A stretch of DNA of 58,558 nt. It comes from a virus. Below are positions 42,942 through 52,262 of the stretch, piece after piece. Location: IMG/VR virus record IMGVR_UViG_3300047550_005955, positions 1 through 58,558 of that record; one strand, written 5' to 3'. A model generated the notes under the pieces. It saw only the letters and a program-made list of their open reading frames with translations, was not told the origin of the DNA and did not search any database. Position numbers and translations under genes: made by a program. Numbering within the stretch: position 1 is the first letter of the stretch; each line of letters opens with the position of its first letter.

Positions 42942-43574
42942 ATGAGTTTAATTTGGACAAATGCTGCGTTGGAGCCAAAAAGAAAGTTTAAATATTTATT
43001 ATCTTTTACCGGTCTACCAGATTTTCAATTTCTGGCACAAACATGTGATCGTCCGGGGGTTAAAGTTGGCGCGAGCGAGCATAAATATTTTGACAAAACT
43101 TATTATCACCCTGGTAAAGTAACTTGGGATCCAAATCCGCTTAGTGTTAAATTAGTTGATATACAAAAAATAGGAGCAGACACATCAGTAGTTGATACAA
43201 ATGATGGCTTAATGGATCTTTTTGTTAGATCTGGTCTTAGCGGATTAATCGCTGTCGGAGGAGAAGTAAGAACAATAGGCAAATTCTCTGCTGTCAATGC
43301 TTTAGGTACTGTTAATATAAGAGTACTAAACTCTGCATTAAATTCAGAGAATATTGCTCTAAACACATCAGATAATGTTGCAATCACAAGTAATGGCGTT
43401 ACGGAACAATGGATTCTACAAAATGCTTGGCTAGAGTCATTTAAGCCAGATGCTCTAGATTATGCAAGTGAAGACATATTAACAGTCACAATGCAAATAA
43501 GATATGATTGGGCAGAACTCAAAACTGGCGCCGCCGTTGATGATAATACTCCAATTGTTAATAAGTTCGGTTGA
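42942..43574 (+). CDS. 19: Tail tube protein (gp19-like)
   Basis: A 210-aa protein with GAGGA before ATG. KFKYLLSFTGLPDFQF, CDRPGVKVGASEHKYFDKTYYHPGK (split here by position: residues ~34-60) and the ending LTVTMQIRYDWAEL are typical of T4-like tube proteins. It polymerises inside the sheath. Confidence 0.92.
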   Translation: MSLIWTNAALEPKRKFKYLLSFTGLPDFQFLAQTCDRPGVKVGASEHKYFDKTYYHPGKVTWDPNPLSVKLVDIQKIGADTSVVDTNDGLMDLFVRSGLSGLIAVGGEVRTIGKFSAVNALGTVNIRVLNSALNSENIALNTSDNVAITSNGVTEQWILQNAWLESFKPDALDYASEDILTVTMQIRYDWAELKTGAAVDDNTPIVNKFG

Positions 43575-43586
43575 TAGAGGTGATTA

Positions 43587-44456
43587 ATGAATGATAGAGA
43601 CAATGAACGTAGGCTCCAAATAGCAGCCGAAGATACAGTCTCTACAAATGCAGTTGCAAGCGGCGGGCTTAAGTCAAAGTTAGACTTGGCTTTTGCCGCT
43701 CCAACTCTTTTTGTAGAACTACCATCAAAAGGGCGATTCTATAAACAAGGCAGTCCTTTACATGGAAAAGAAACTTTAGAAATAAAGTTCATGACAGCCA
43801 AAGAAGAAGATATACTTACTTCTAGGGCTCTTATTAAAAAGGGTATAGTTTTAGATCGATTAATCGAAAGTGTTTTGGTTGATAAGAACATCAACCCGGC
43901 AGAACTACTAATAGGCGATCGCAATGCCATATTGGTTGACGCGCGAATAAGTGGATTTGGCAGTAAATATATTACAAATGTTACTTGTCCATCTTGTAAT
44001 ACAACTGCTAAATTTTCTTTCTTGCTAGATGAAAATAAGAAAGTATTTGATGGCGCTATCCCAGAAAATCTTGCTGATAAAGTTCGCCATGTTAGCGGAA
44101 AGACTTTTTCAATCAAGTTGCCACAAACAGATGTAGATATACATATTCGTCTTATGGATGGTAATGATGAAAAAGCAGTACTGCAAATATCAGAGGCAAA
44201 TAAAAATAACACCATCGATAGCAGTAACACACAGCAACTTAAGTTACTTATTGAGTCAGCCGAAGGCGAAACAGATAAAAAATTAATATCACAGTTCATA
44301 GATGTTATGCCATTGAGGGATTCAAAGTTCCTAAAAGAAACATACAAAGCGTTAACTCCAAATGTTGATTTAACTCAACAGTTCTCCTGTAAAGCCTGTG
44401 ACTTCAGTGCAGACATGGAGGTGCCATTTAATATGGAGTTTTTTTGGGTTAAATGA
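43587..44456 (+). CDS. Baseplate hub/tail chaperone protein (gp26-like)
   Basis: A 289-aa protein of the T4 baseplate gp26 type: PTLFVELPSKGRFY, FMTAKEEDILTSRAL and LIGDRNAILVDARISGFG. It has a zinc site made of CPSC (about 132-135) and CKAC near the end, which T4 gp26 lacks as far as I recall. The frame closes three codons after a TTTTTTT run (44439-44445), where a shift would extend the protein by ~60 residues. Lies between tube and tape measure genes, the usual place for tail chaperones. Confidence 0.75.
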   Translation: MNDRDNERRLQIAAEDTVSTNAVASGGLKSKLDLAFAAPTLFVELPSKGRFYKQGSPLHGKETLEIKFMTAKEEDILTSRALIKKGIVLDRLIESVLVDKNINPAELLIGDRNAILVDARISGFGSKYITNVTCPSCNTTAKFSFLLDENKKVFDGAIPENLADKVRHVSGKTFSIKLPQTDVDIHIRLMDGNDEKAVLQISEANKNNTIDSSNTQQLKLLIESAEGETDKKLISQFIDVMPLRDSKFLKETYKALTPNVDLTQQFSCKACDFSADMEVPFNMEFFWVK

Positions 44457-44628
44457 TGAATATATCGAAAGTGTATATGAAGCATTTTTTGCCTTAAAAT
44501 ATCATGGTGGATGGAGTTTTACGGAAGCATACAACTTACCAATACCGATTCGCGATTGGTTTGTCAAGCGTCTGGTAAAGCAGAAAAAAGAAGAAGCAGA
44601 ACAAATAGAAAAAGCATCTAAAAGGTAA
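44446..44628 (+). CDS. Frameshift extension of the gp26-like gene
   Basis: The frame from GGG 44446 encodes GLNDEYIESVYEAFFALKY, then SFTEAYNLPIPIRDWF and a Lys/Glu-rich helix. It has no good start of its own; the only upstream starts are GTG 44398 and 44407 without ribosome sites, inside the previous gene. Losing one U from the U7 run, or a +1/-2 ribosomal shift, gives MEFFGLNDEY in place of MEFFWVK-stop. This parallels the G/GT chaperone pair upstream of lambda's tape measure. Confidence 0.65.
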   Translation, partial: GLNDEYIESVYEAFFALKYHGGWSFTEAYNLPIPIRDWFVKRLVKQKKEEAEQIEKASKR

Positions 44629-44644
44629 AAATATAAATTTATGT

Positions 44645-44673
44645 GCTTGTTACTAAATACTATAGTAACAGGC
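44645..44673 (+). terminator. Strong hairpin before the tape measure gene
   Basis: GCTTGTTACTA pairs with TAGTAACAGGC (one G-U) around a 7-base loop, followed by a weak T-rich stretch. It may be a leaky terminator or an RNA-stability element controlling tape measure levels. Confidence 0.5.
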
Positions 44674-44698
44674 ATATATTATTTTAGGATCCTATTAA

Positions 44699-47143
44699 AT
44701 GGCTGACAATCCAAAGACACTAGAAGAAGCACTCGAGAGAATACGGGCTCTTGAAGAACAAAATGCCAAAAAAGATAAAATTACTTATGAAAACGCACAA
44801 GATGCACTAGCAATAGAAAGACAAATATTACAACAACTTGAATCAATAAAAGATAAAAAAGATGAAATAGCAGATTCGGATAAAATTATATCAGATCTCG
44901 AACAACAGTTAAATAAAACACAGATTGCTAGATTTAATCTTTTACAAAAAGAATATTTACAACTTCTAGAAAAACAAAAATTAGGAAAAGACTTTTCTAA
45001 GCAAGACGAAGAAAGACTTAAAGATTTAAAAGATCAAACGTTCGAACTTGGTAAACATTTAGAAAATCAAAAACAACAAAAAAAATCACAAGAAGAAATA
45101 AAATCTCTCGGCAACGACATACTTCAGAACATAAAACAACAAACGTTATCACTAGAACAACACATAATGAAAATAAGTGTTGCAACTGGTGGATATGCAG
45201 CGATTAACAGCAACATCAGAGAAGCCGGAAGACTGTCGCAAGCAGCAACAATTGGCACCGGTATAACTGGAGAAGAAAATCTAAAAGCACTGGAATCACT
45301 GTCAAGTGGTTTTATTGGCTTGACAACAAACAGTGCAGAATCTATATCATCAATGCAGGTCGCTTCTGCTCAGTTAAATAAACTAGGTGTAGATCTGGCA
45401 ACCAGTACAAAAGGTTTTGACAGTCTTGTTAATGCGATGGGAAAAACACCACAACAAGCAGCAAAAATACAAGAAAGTTTTGTACAAATGTCTGCAAAAA
45501 ATAGATTGGCGCTAGGAGAAGTAACAAAGGCTTTTTCTGAAAATTCTTCACGTTTTGTTGGCTATGGCGAACAAATGACAAAAGTGTTAGATGGTTTAGC
45601 AGAGCAGTCTCTTAAAACCAGCATTTCAATAAACGGTTTGGTTAAAATTGCCCAGGGATTTGATACCTTTGATGATGCAAGTAAAAAAGTTGGAAGCCTA
45701 AATGCATTATTGGGCGGAGATTATTTTAACAGCGTTGAAATGCTAACTGCCAGCGACGAAGAAAGAATAAGACTTCTTAAAGACGGTGTGGCTGCGTCCG
45801 GAATGCAATGGGAAAGCATGAATCGTTTCCAGAAAATGGCTATTGCAAATGCTGCTGGTATCAGTGATCTAAATGAAGCATCAAAAATGTTTGGAAAAAC
45901 TTCATTAGAAAATACAAAACAACAGGCAGAAGCAGCGCAGGTTCAAAAGACACTTGCCGAACAAGCAGAAAGTGTTAGCCTTGCAACAGATAAGATGAAA
46001 AGTGGATTAAATGGTTTAATGATAGCGGTTGAACCACTTGTTAGTGGCTTGGTAACTTTAGGCGGCTTGCTAGGAGAAGTTATACAAAAATTAAACTGGT
46101 TTTTTAGTGTCGGTGGAAGTTTTCCAACGTTTGGAGCAATTGCTACTAGTGTTATTGTTTTTATAGCAACCAAAGCCAGTTTACTTGGGAAAGCCTTTGG
46201 ATATGTGGGAAGTAAAATAGGGAACGTATTTTCGAAATTTAAATTATTTGCTGCCGAAGCGGCGCCGGCAGATGCGGCTATGACAAAAAGTGGTACCACG
46301 ATATCTTCTTCCCTGAAAACAATAGGTGTCGCCGCGACTAAAGCAGCAATTGGAATATTGGCAATTGGAGCAGCCGCTTTAATGACCGGCGTCGGTATTG
46401 GTCTGGCTGCGCTGGGAATGTCAAAATTGGTTGCATCATTTAAAGATTTAACGGGAAAACAAATACTTGGTGGGCTAGCGGCGATGATTATAGTTATGGG
46501 TGGTTTTATATTGGTAATTGGTTCTTTGGCGGCAGTCGCAATATTTGCTGCAGCCCCAATCGCTGGATTAGCCGGCGCTTTAATGGCTATTGGAGCAGCC
46601 GCCGCGCTAATAGGCGCGGGAATGGGAGCGGCTGCTGCTGGAATTGGCTATATGGTAAATGGTGTTGCTAATCTGGTGGTTGCTTTAGACAATTTAAAAA
46701 CAGACAGTGTCAGCAAGTTGCTTGACATATTCAGTGAAGAAAATATAGAAAAAGTTAATAATTTTGCATCTGCCATAGCAAAACTTAGTGTATCAATGCA
46801 GAGTTTAGGAGATAATCTATCTGCGATTGAACTTCGTCAGCCAACACTTAAATCTGTGGTAGAAAATATTGGAAATGTAAATGTCGATATTAAATCTCCA
46901 GAAAGTTCAGCAGCGCCGACTGCCGGTAGAACAACAGAAAAATCTCTTATCCCAGCAGCACAAACAATGGTTGTGCCAATGGTTGTACAAATAGACGGAA
47001 AGAATTTTATAGAAATATTTAAGAAAGATATTGAAAAGATAGCACAAAAAATTGCAGGAGCAGAAGCGCTTAAAACGCTTGAAACAACCGGGTTTACTCG
47101 ATCTGGCGAATTTGCAGTTGATTTGACAGAACGCGCGCGCTAA
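44699..47143 (+). CDS. Tape measure protein
   Basis: An 814-aa protein with AGGA before ATG. The N-terminal ~170 residues are a charged coiled coil (ALERIRALEEQNAKK). A Ser/Ala/Gly-rich helical middle follows, then several hydrophobic Gly/Ala segments (residues ~465-660) that could cross the host membrane during DNA injection. The place after the chaperone frameshift is diagnostic. It sets tail length. Confidence 0.85.
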   Translation: MADNPKTLEEALERIRALEEQNAKKDKITYENAQDALAIERQILQQLESIKDKKDEIADSDKIISDLEQQLNKTQIARFNLLQKEYLQLLEKQKLGKDFSKQDEERLKDLKDQTFELGKHLENQKQQKKSQEEIKSLGNDILQNIKQQTLSLEQHIMKISVATGGYAAINSNIREAGRLSQAATIGTGITGEENLKALESLSSGFIGLTTNSAESISSMQVASAQLNKLGVDLATSTKGFDSLVNAMGKTPQQAAKIQESFVQMSAKNRLALGEVTKAFSENSSRFVGYGEQMTKVLDGLAEQSLKTSISINGLVKIAQGFDTFDDASKKVGSLNALLGGDYFNSVEMLTASDEERIRLLKDGVAASGMQWESMNRFQKMAIANAAGISDLNEASKMFGKTSLENTKQQAEAAQVQKTLAEQAESVSLATDKMKSGLNGLMIAVEPLVSGLVTLGGLLGEVIQKLNWFFSVGGSFPTFGAIATSVIVFIATKASLLGKAFGYVGSKIGNVFSKFKLFAAEAAPADAAMTKSGTTISSSLKTIGVAATKAAIGILAIGAAALMTGVGIGLAALGMSKLVASFKDLTGKQILGGLAAMIIVMGGFILVIGSLAAVAIFAAAPIAGLAGALMAIGAAAALIGAGMGAAAAGIGYMVNGVANLVVALDNLKTDSVSKLLDIFSEENIEKVNNFASAIAKLSVSMQSLGDNLSAIELRQPTLKSVVENIGNVNVDIKSPESSAAPTAGRTTEKSLIPAAQTMVVPMVVQIDGKNFIEIFKKDIEKIAQKIAGAEALKTLETTGFTRSGEFAVDLTERAR

Positions 47144-47157
47144 TAAGGTATTATATA

Positions 47158-47880
47158 ATGGTATTATATCCAAATCCAAATGAAAGAGCGAGAGTTGTCA
47201 TAACATCTTTGGCACATAAAGATACTGTAGAATTTTTTCCTTATGATTTTGAATTCGACGACAACTACAAGCCAGATTGGAATTCGTATGATGCATTTGG
47301 ACGAATGGATCCTATAATGGTTTACAAAAGGACTTCCCGGGAAGCAAATTTAAACTTTAATTTAGTTGCAGAAGAAAGCATGTTCGATAACGTAGCAAAA
47401 CCACCAGAGCTGGGTCAAGCAGAATATAATTTTAATCAATTACAAAACTTGATCAAATTTCTATATCCGGTATATGACAATCCGGTTGGAAATGTAGATC
47501 AGATAATAAAAAATAAATTTGACAAATTAATTGATCAACAAATAAGAGATCCAAATATTACGCCAGAACAGTTTACGGCAACCTCTCAAGAAGTTCAAAG
47601 AACTACAGATATTCTGACACAAGCAAGACAAGAAGCGATAGATTATGGTATTCAAACAATAAAAAAATCGCCACTTATAACAATAAGCTTTATGAACTTG
47701 TTAAACAATCAACAATATGTTGCTGCTATAACCAGTTTTAAACATAAAATGAAGTTTGATGTTGGAAATTCGAGGTTTATGGAAAGAGGTATGGCTTATC
47801 CGGGTGAAATCAATATTAATATCGGCTTCAGAATTGTACACACTTCGATACCAGGACAATATATTAACTATGAAATTTAA
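47158..47880 (+). CDS. Baseplate/tube initiator-like protein
   Basis: A 240-aa protein after the tape measure gene. DPIMVYKRTSREANLNFNL, LIKFLYPVYD and SPLITISFMNLLNNQQYV resemble the family of proteins that cap or initiate the tube at the baseplate (T4 gp48/gp54 zone). The assignment is by pattern and gene order; gp54 versus gp48 is not resolved. Confidence 0.5.
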   Translation: MVLYPNPNERARVVITSLAHKDTVEFFPYDFEFDDNYKPDWNSYDAFGRMDPIMVYKRTSREANLNFNLVAEESMFDNVAKPPELGQAEYNFNQLQNLIKFLYPVYDNPVGNVDQIIKNKFDKLIDQQIRDPNITPEQFTATSQEVQRTTDILTQARQEAIDYGIQTIKKSPLITISFMNLLNNQQYVAAITSFKHKMKFDVGNSRFMERGMAYPGEININIGFRIVHTSIPGQYINYEI

Positions 47881-47891
47881 TTGAGATTTTT

Positions 47892-48233
47892 ATGACTATT
47901 AAAAGATATACAAATAGAACCTTAAAATACAATTCCAATCAACTAATACAGAAAATATTGGAACGTAAAAATATTATTGGTATAAAACATTACAACTCCC
48001 CAGTTATTGAGATACCAACTTATTTGGATAGAGTAAATATAAAAACCACCACTGAAGTTTGGAAACGCGGCGATAGACTGTACAAATATGCAGAAAAATA
48101 TTACTCTAATCCAGAATTGTGGTGGATTATTGCTATGTACAACAATAAGCCAACAGATGCGCACTTTGCAATTGGCGATGTTTTTTACATTCCGATTGAT
48201 TTGGCGAATTTATTTGAATATGCAAAAATCTAG
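47892..48233 (+). CDS. LysM-like baseplate protein (gp53-like)
   Basis: A 113-aa protein. KRGDRLYKYAEKYYSNPELWWIIA followed by IGDVFYIPID is a LysM-type fold as in the baseplate wedge protein gp53 and in tail adaptor proteins. Probably links hub and wedge. In the run above, the motif is given by position (residues ~58-100). Confidence 0.65.
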   Translation: MTIKRYTNRTLKYNSNQLIQKILERKNIIGIKHYNSPVIEIPTYLDRVNIKTTTEVWKRGDRLYKYAEKYYSNPELWWIIAMYNNKPTDAHFAIGDVFYIPIDLANLFEYAKI

Positions 48234-48246
48234 TGAGTGAAACGTT

Positions 48247-50913
48247 ATGAGATGGCCATGGCAAACAAAAGAAGAATCAGACGAAAAATCAAACTATAGA
48301 CGCATTAATGATCAGTCTATACTCATAGCGAATATAGAAAAAATAATAGAGAGTGAAGCCTACTATAGTTTGCAAAGCGGTCCTTTAATGCTTGGCTATA
48401 ATATACAAGAGCCAGAAACTAGCATAAATAGTGTTTATAATTTTAAAGATTTCATAGAGACATATAGTAAGCTATCGCCGGCTGATTTATCCAACCTTGT
48501 ACCATTTATTGAAATATACAAGGTATATCCAGATGAAGATAATCAGGAAACTTATAGAATTCCATTTAATAACTATTATCCGTCAAAAGCAAAAGATTCG
48601 ATTTTGTTAAACGGCTCAGATCGAGGATATCAAGCAAATATTGTTAATGTTGAATTTGTTTCTCAGGGTAAAGATACTGCGACAATGTATCTTTATACGG
48701 TAAAAATTAATTTTATATTTGATTCTGTTGCAACACTTTTTAATCAAAACTCTAGATATATAGAACTCTTTAATCCACCAAAAAAACACAAAGACAAAGT
48801 TAGAAATGCCGATGATAAATATTATCAATTAATTTTAAAATTTGGATGGGATGTTAATACGGATTTTCCTTCTGAAATAGCAACAGCGCTTCATCCAAAA
48901 GAATTGACTAGATTTGCAGATGCATCTAAAAGCACTGTTTATATTAACTATACAAAACATAATTTAGTTTTCAATGAGGATGGTAGTGTCTCGCTTTCTG
49001 TAGAGTACATTGGTAGCATAGAATCTGAAGCACGAAATGCTGATAAGATTAATGCTTTCGAAAGTCCAGATGTGACCGAAATTAAACAAGTACAGAGTGA
49101 TATCGATTTTAAAGAGCAAAAACTCAAAGAAGTGTATGGTGAAAAATTAGAAATTAATGTTACCAAGGACGACAAAGATGATAATGTAGAAATTAAATTT
49201 TTAATTGATGGAAAAAACATTGAAAACATTTCGCGCGCCGACGTCGATTATCTAATCGAAAAATATAAACAAAAATATAAATTAGAGAAAAACTCACTAG
49301 ACAGTTTGATGGCAACCCTAATTGAAAACATAATTGTACAATATGGAGAAATGCCATACATACGTATGAATAAAAGTCGTTATGATGAAGCAGTAAAGAT
49401 ACTGGAGCAGTATTCATCTTACAATGAAGCAGAGCAAGTTGAAAAAGAAAAAGAAAAGAATCGGTTGTATTCAGCCGATCAAAAAACCACAATACTAAAA
49501 AGATCTTTGGCTGCAATAAAGCCTGATCCTTCGATGGGAAATCGATATCAAAGAAACGAAGACGAAGAATATCTTCGAGATCGCATAAAAAAAGATCAAA
49601 CAGTTTCTAAACTTATTTCACAAAATAAATTATCAAACGACGACACACTCGATGTCTATGACATAAGATACTTTACATTTGGCACTCTCATAAAATCTCT
49701 TACGTCCATGGATTCGGAATATTTTACAATCGCAACAAATTGCAATATTAATTTAGCTGGCGATCTTATAAGTGCAAAGCAGTTTATTGAGGCAAACGGA
49801 AAATTAATTGTAGAATCTGGAATAAAAATCGATGAATCAAATTTGATAATAGAAAATAAAACTCACACAATTAATATATTTGATATTCCGATAGCAATAT
49901 CTACATTTAAATACTGGTTTACAAAAAACGTTACCAGCCAGAATTTAACATCGATGACATTAATTAATTTTTTGAATCTTTGTGTCAATGATTTGCTGAT
50001 GTTGGCGGTAAGGAGTGATAATCGAGATTATGTTCCAAAACAAAATGTCAGATTTAAATTCTTTTTTGATAAAGTTGATATTAATAATGAGAATGAACTT
50101 TTAAAAAAGGCTCTGTTGCAAGCAAATGAAAAAGAATATAGTATCTTTTCTAGAGATAGAAAGTATCCATCATCGATTGATCCCATTTTGTTGCAAAATA
50201 ATAAAAATATTTCTTTTTCTGACAATTCAGTGAATTCTCAAAAAACAACAAAAAAAATTATTATTTTTTATGCTATCCCAACTTTTGTTTCAAGAAAATA
50301 TAATGCTAAAAAAGATTTACAAGATGGAATCCCTCACTTCTTCTATGGTGCTTCAAATAGTATTGCAAACAAAATAACGTTCAGAGATGAAAACATACCA
50401 TTCTACAAAGAAGCAAATATCCAGTCTCAAGTCGATAGAAAACCGTGGAGTCCGGGAATATTTTTGCGTGGTAAGTATAACGTTATCATAGATACAATTG
50501 GCACTGTTAATTTTAAGGTTGGTAGTATGTTTTACGTTTCACCATCATTTACCGGCGTTGTCGATATTAGTGAGCCAATAGAGTATGGAATAGGTGGATA
50601 TTTTAATCTAGTATCAATTAAAATATCGATTGATTCGGGAAAATATACAACTTCACTAGAGGGAAATTGGGTTGCAACAGGTACTGGAGAATATACCGAT
50701 CTTACACACAAGGGAATCAGTTTAATTAAACTATCAAAACCACTGGAAATCCTGCAAACGATTCAACAACAGCAGATATCTGAACAACAAGACATATTGG
50801 CAGAACTCTTAAATCAGGGTACTGCTCGCCCGGGTGAAAATTTACAAGATGTTGTCAATAGAACTGGAGTTGTCTATACTGGAAGCGGCAAAAGGGTACC
50901 ACGCAGTGGATAG
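48247..50913 (+). CDS. Baseplate hub-like protein
   Basis: An 888-aa protein. The C-terminal third (GSMFYVSPSFTG, then GGYFNLVSIKISIDSGK and TTSLEGNWVA) matches the end of gp27/gpD-type hub domains. The centre (~270-450) is a coiled coil. Long for a hub, so extra domains are probably inserted. No lysozyme motif is visible. Confidence 0.55.
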   Translation: MRWPWQTKEESDEKSNYRRINDQSILIANIEKIIESEAYYSLQSGPLMLGYNIQEPETSINSVYNFKDFIETYSKLSPADLSNLVPFIEIYKVYPDEDNQETYRIPFNNYYPSKAKDSILLNGSDRGYQANIVNVEFVSQGKDTATMYLYTVKINFIFDSVATLFNQNSRYIELFNPPKKHKDKVRNADDKYYQLILKFGWDVNTDFPSEIATALHPKELTRFADASKSTVYINYTKHNLVFNEDGSVSLSVEYIGSIESEARNADKINAFESPDVTEIKQVQSDIDFKEQKLKEVYGEKLEINVTKDDKDDNVEIKFLIDGKNIENISRADVDYLIEKYKQKYKLEKNSLDSLMATLIENIIVQYGEMPYIRMNKSRYDEAVKILEQYSSYNEAEQVEKEKEKNRLYSADQKTTILKRSLAAIKPDPSMGNRYQRNEDEEYLRDRIKKDQTVSKLISQNKLSNDDTLDVYDIRYFTFGTLIKSLTSMDSEYFTIATNCNINLAGDLISAKQFIEANGKLIVESGIKIDESNLIIENKTHTINIFDIPIAISTFKYWFTKNVTSQNLTSMTLINFLNLCVNDLLMLAVRSDNRDYVPKQNVRFKFFFDKVDINNENELLKKALLQANEKEYSIFSRDRKYPSSIDPILLQNNKNISFSDNSVNSQKTTKKIIIFYAIPTFVSRKYNAKKDLQDGIPHFFYGASNSIANKITFRDENIPFYKEANIQSQVDRKPWSPGIFLRGKYNVIIDTIGTVNFKVGSMFYVSPSFTGVVDISEPIEYGIGGYFNLVSIKISIDSGKYTTSLEGNWVATGTGEYTDLTHKGISLIKLSKPLEILQTIQQQQISEQQDILAELLNQGTARPGENLQDVVNRTGVVYTGSGKRVPRSG

Positions 50914-50940
50914 TACTGCAACACACTCATCAACTAAAAT

Positions 50941-52218
50941 ATGATTATCAATAACTTAAACGACAAATATCTAGATAAACTAAATGACAACTCACAGACA
51001 CAAGATGATGTGAACTCTCAAAATTATCGTATATTGCCAGTGGGAAAAAATGGACAGGGTAGTTTTAAACTTTTTTATCAAAGAAAAAACTATGAAAAAG
51101 CATTAAACAACTTTTTAGAAGAACGCTCAATAAGTGTCTCTAGTTTTAAAGATTTAATATATTCTCATTCTTTGTATGGAAAAATAAACAATAAAAAAGA
51201 AGTGGTAATAGTTAAAAAGCAAAAGTTAAAACAACTTGTTTGTGAAAAGAAAGTTACACTTATAAATATTGTCGCTGATGCATATGATGATTTATATAAA
51301 AAACACAAATCGATTGTCGATCGAAAACAAATATCTACAAAAAGCAAATTTTACGATATAACGCCAAAAGTAGGATATATATCAGCAAACCTAGAACACA
51401 GTAGATATGTTAATACGTATTTTAATGATTTCTTAAACTTTATAAAAGCACAAGCAACACAAGATGATATTATTAACTTGCCGAGTCTTATTAAAAATTT
51501 TGTGTATTTCTATAATCGCGAAACTACCTCGACGCTAATCAACAAGAGCACTTTTATATCGACCACTTTATGCTCGCCATTTTCAACTGGTTTAATGGTT
51601 CAGTTTACAGAAGACAAGCACGATGACGATAAAAACAAGTTTGAAAAATATATATCAGATCCATCTTTTGTTGCCTTTGATAATCTTGTTAAAGAGTTTG
51701 GCTTTGTTTTGGATCGCCATGCACCATGGAGACTTGTATTTGATTTGGCTAGCCCGACAGCAGAAAAATATTTAAGCAAATACAATATAACAGATATTGG
51801 ACAATATTTTGAAGAATATTATGATATGGCTGATAAGTTTGATTACGATACCCTTAAGGTTAATCTGGTAAACTTGTACAACTTCATTGCTAATGGACAA
51901 CCAGAGATAAAAGAGATAAAGTTTAAATCAAAAAATAATAATATATGTGTATCACAAAAAACAATAACAAGAAAGTTGTTGGATATAAAAAACTTGAACA
52001 AAGAAATAACAGAAGAAGAGATGATAAAACTATTTTTTTATTTCAAATCTGTTGAGAATATGTTGATATCATCCGAACAGCAATATATGGATGAAGTAAG
52101 TGAAATATTGTCGATATACAAGTTCAGAAATATTTCTGAATGTTTAAAAATAATATCAGAAAAAACAAAACTAAATATGGGCAAAGGAAATAAAGCATTT
52201 CGTATATTTTTGCCATAA
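50941..52218 (+). CDS. Tail-region structural protein, unknown
   Basis: A 425-aa, Lys/Asn-rich helical protein at the end of the tail operon, with no clear ribosome site. No domain recognised. By position it may be a baseplate component or virion-packaged protein. The next transcription unit begins right after its stop with a sigma-70-like promoter. Confidence 0.45.
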   Translation: MIINNLNDKYLDKLNDNSQTQDDVNSQNYRILPVGKNGQGSFKLFYQRKNYEKALNNFLEERSISVSSFKDLIYSHSLYGKINNKKEVVIVKKQKLKQLVCEKKVTLINIVADAYDDLYKKHKSIVDRKQISTKSKFYDITPKVGYISANLEHSRYVNTYFNDFLNFIKAQATQDDIINLPSLIKNFVYFYNRETTSTLINKSTFISTTLCSPFSTGLMVQFTEDKHDDDKNKFEKYISDPSFVAFDNLVKEFGFVLDRHAPWRLVFDLASPTAEKYLSKYNITDIGQYFEEYYDMADKFDYDTLKVNLVNLYNFIANGQPEIKEIKFKSKNNNICVSQKTITRKLLDIKNLNKEITEEEMIKLFFYFKSVENMLISSEQQYMDEVSEILSIYKFRNISECLKIISEKTKLNMGKGNKAFRIFLP

Positions 52219-52225
52219 AAGTTGC

Positions 52226-52254
52226 TTGACACTTGGAGCCTGCCGGGCTAAACT
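52226..52254 (+). promoter_or_regulatory. Sigma-70-like early promoter
   Basis: TTGACA (52226-52231), 17 bases, TAAACT (52249-52254). Transcription would start about 52260-52262, one or two bases before ATG 52263, so the mRNA would be nearly leaderless. Confidence 0.75.
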
Positions 52255-52262
52255 GTTGCGTT

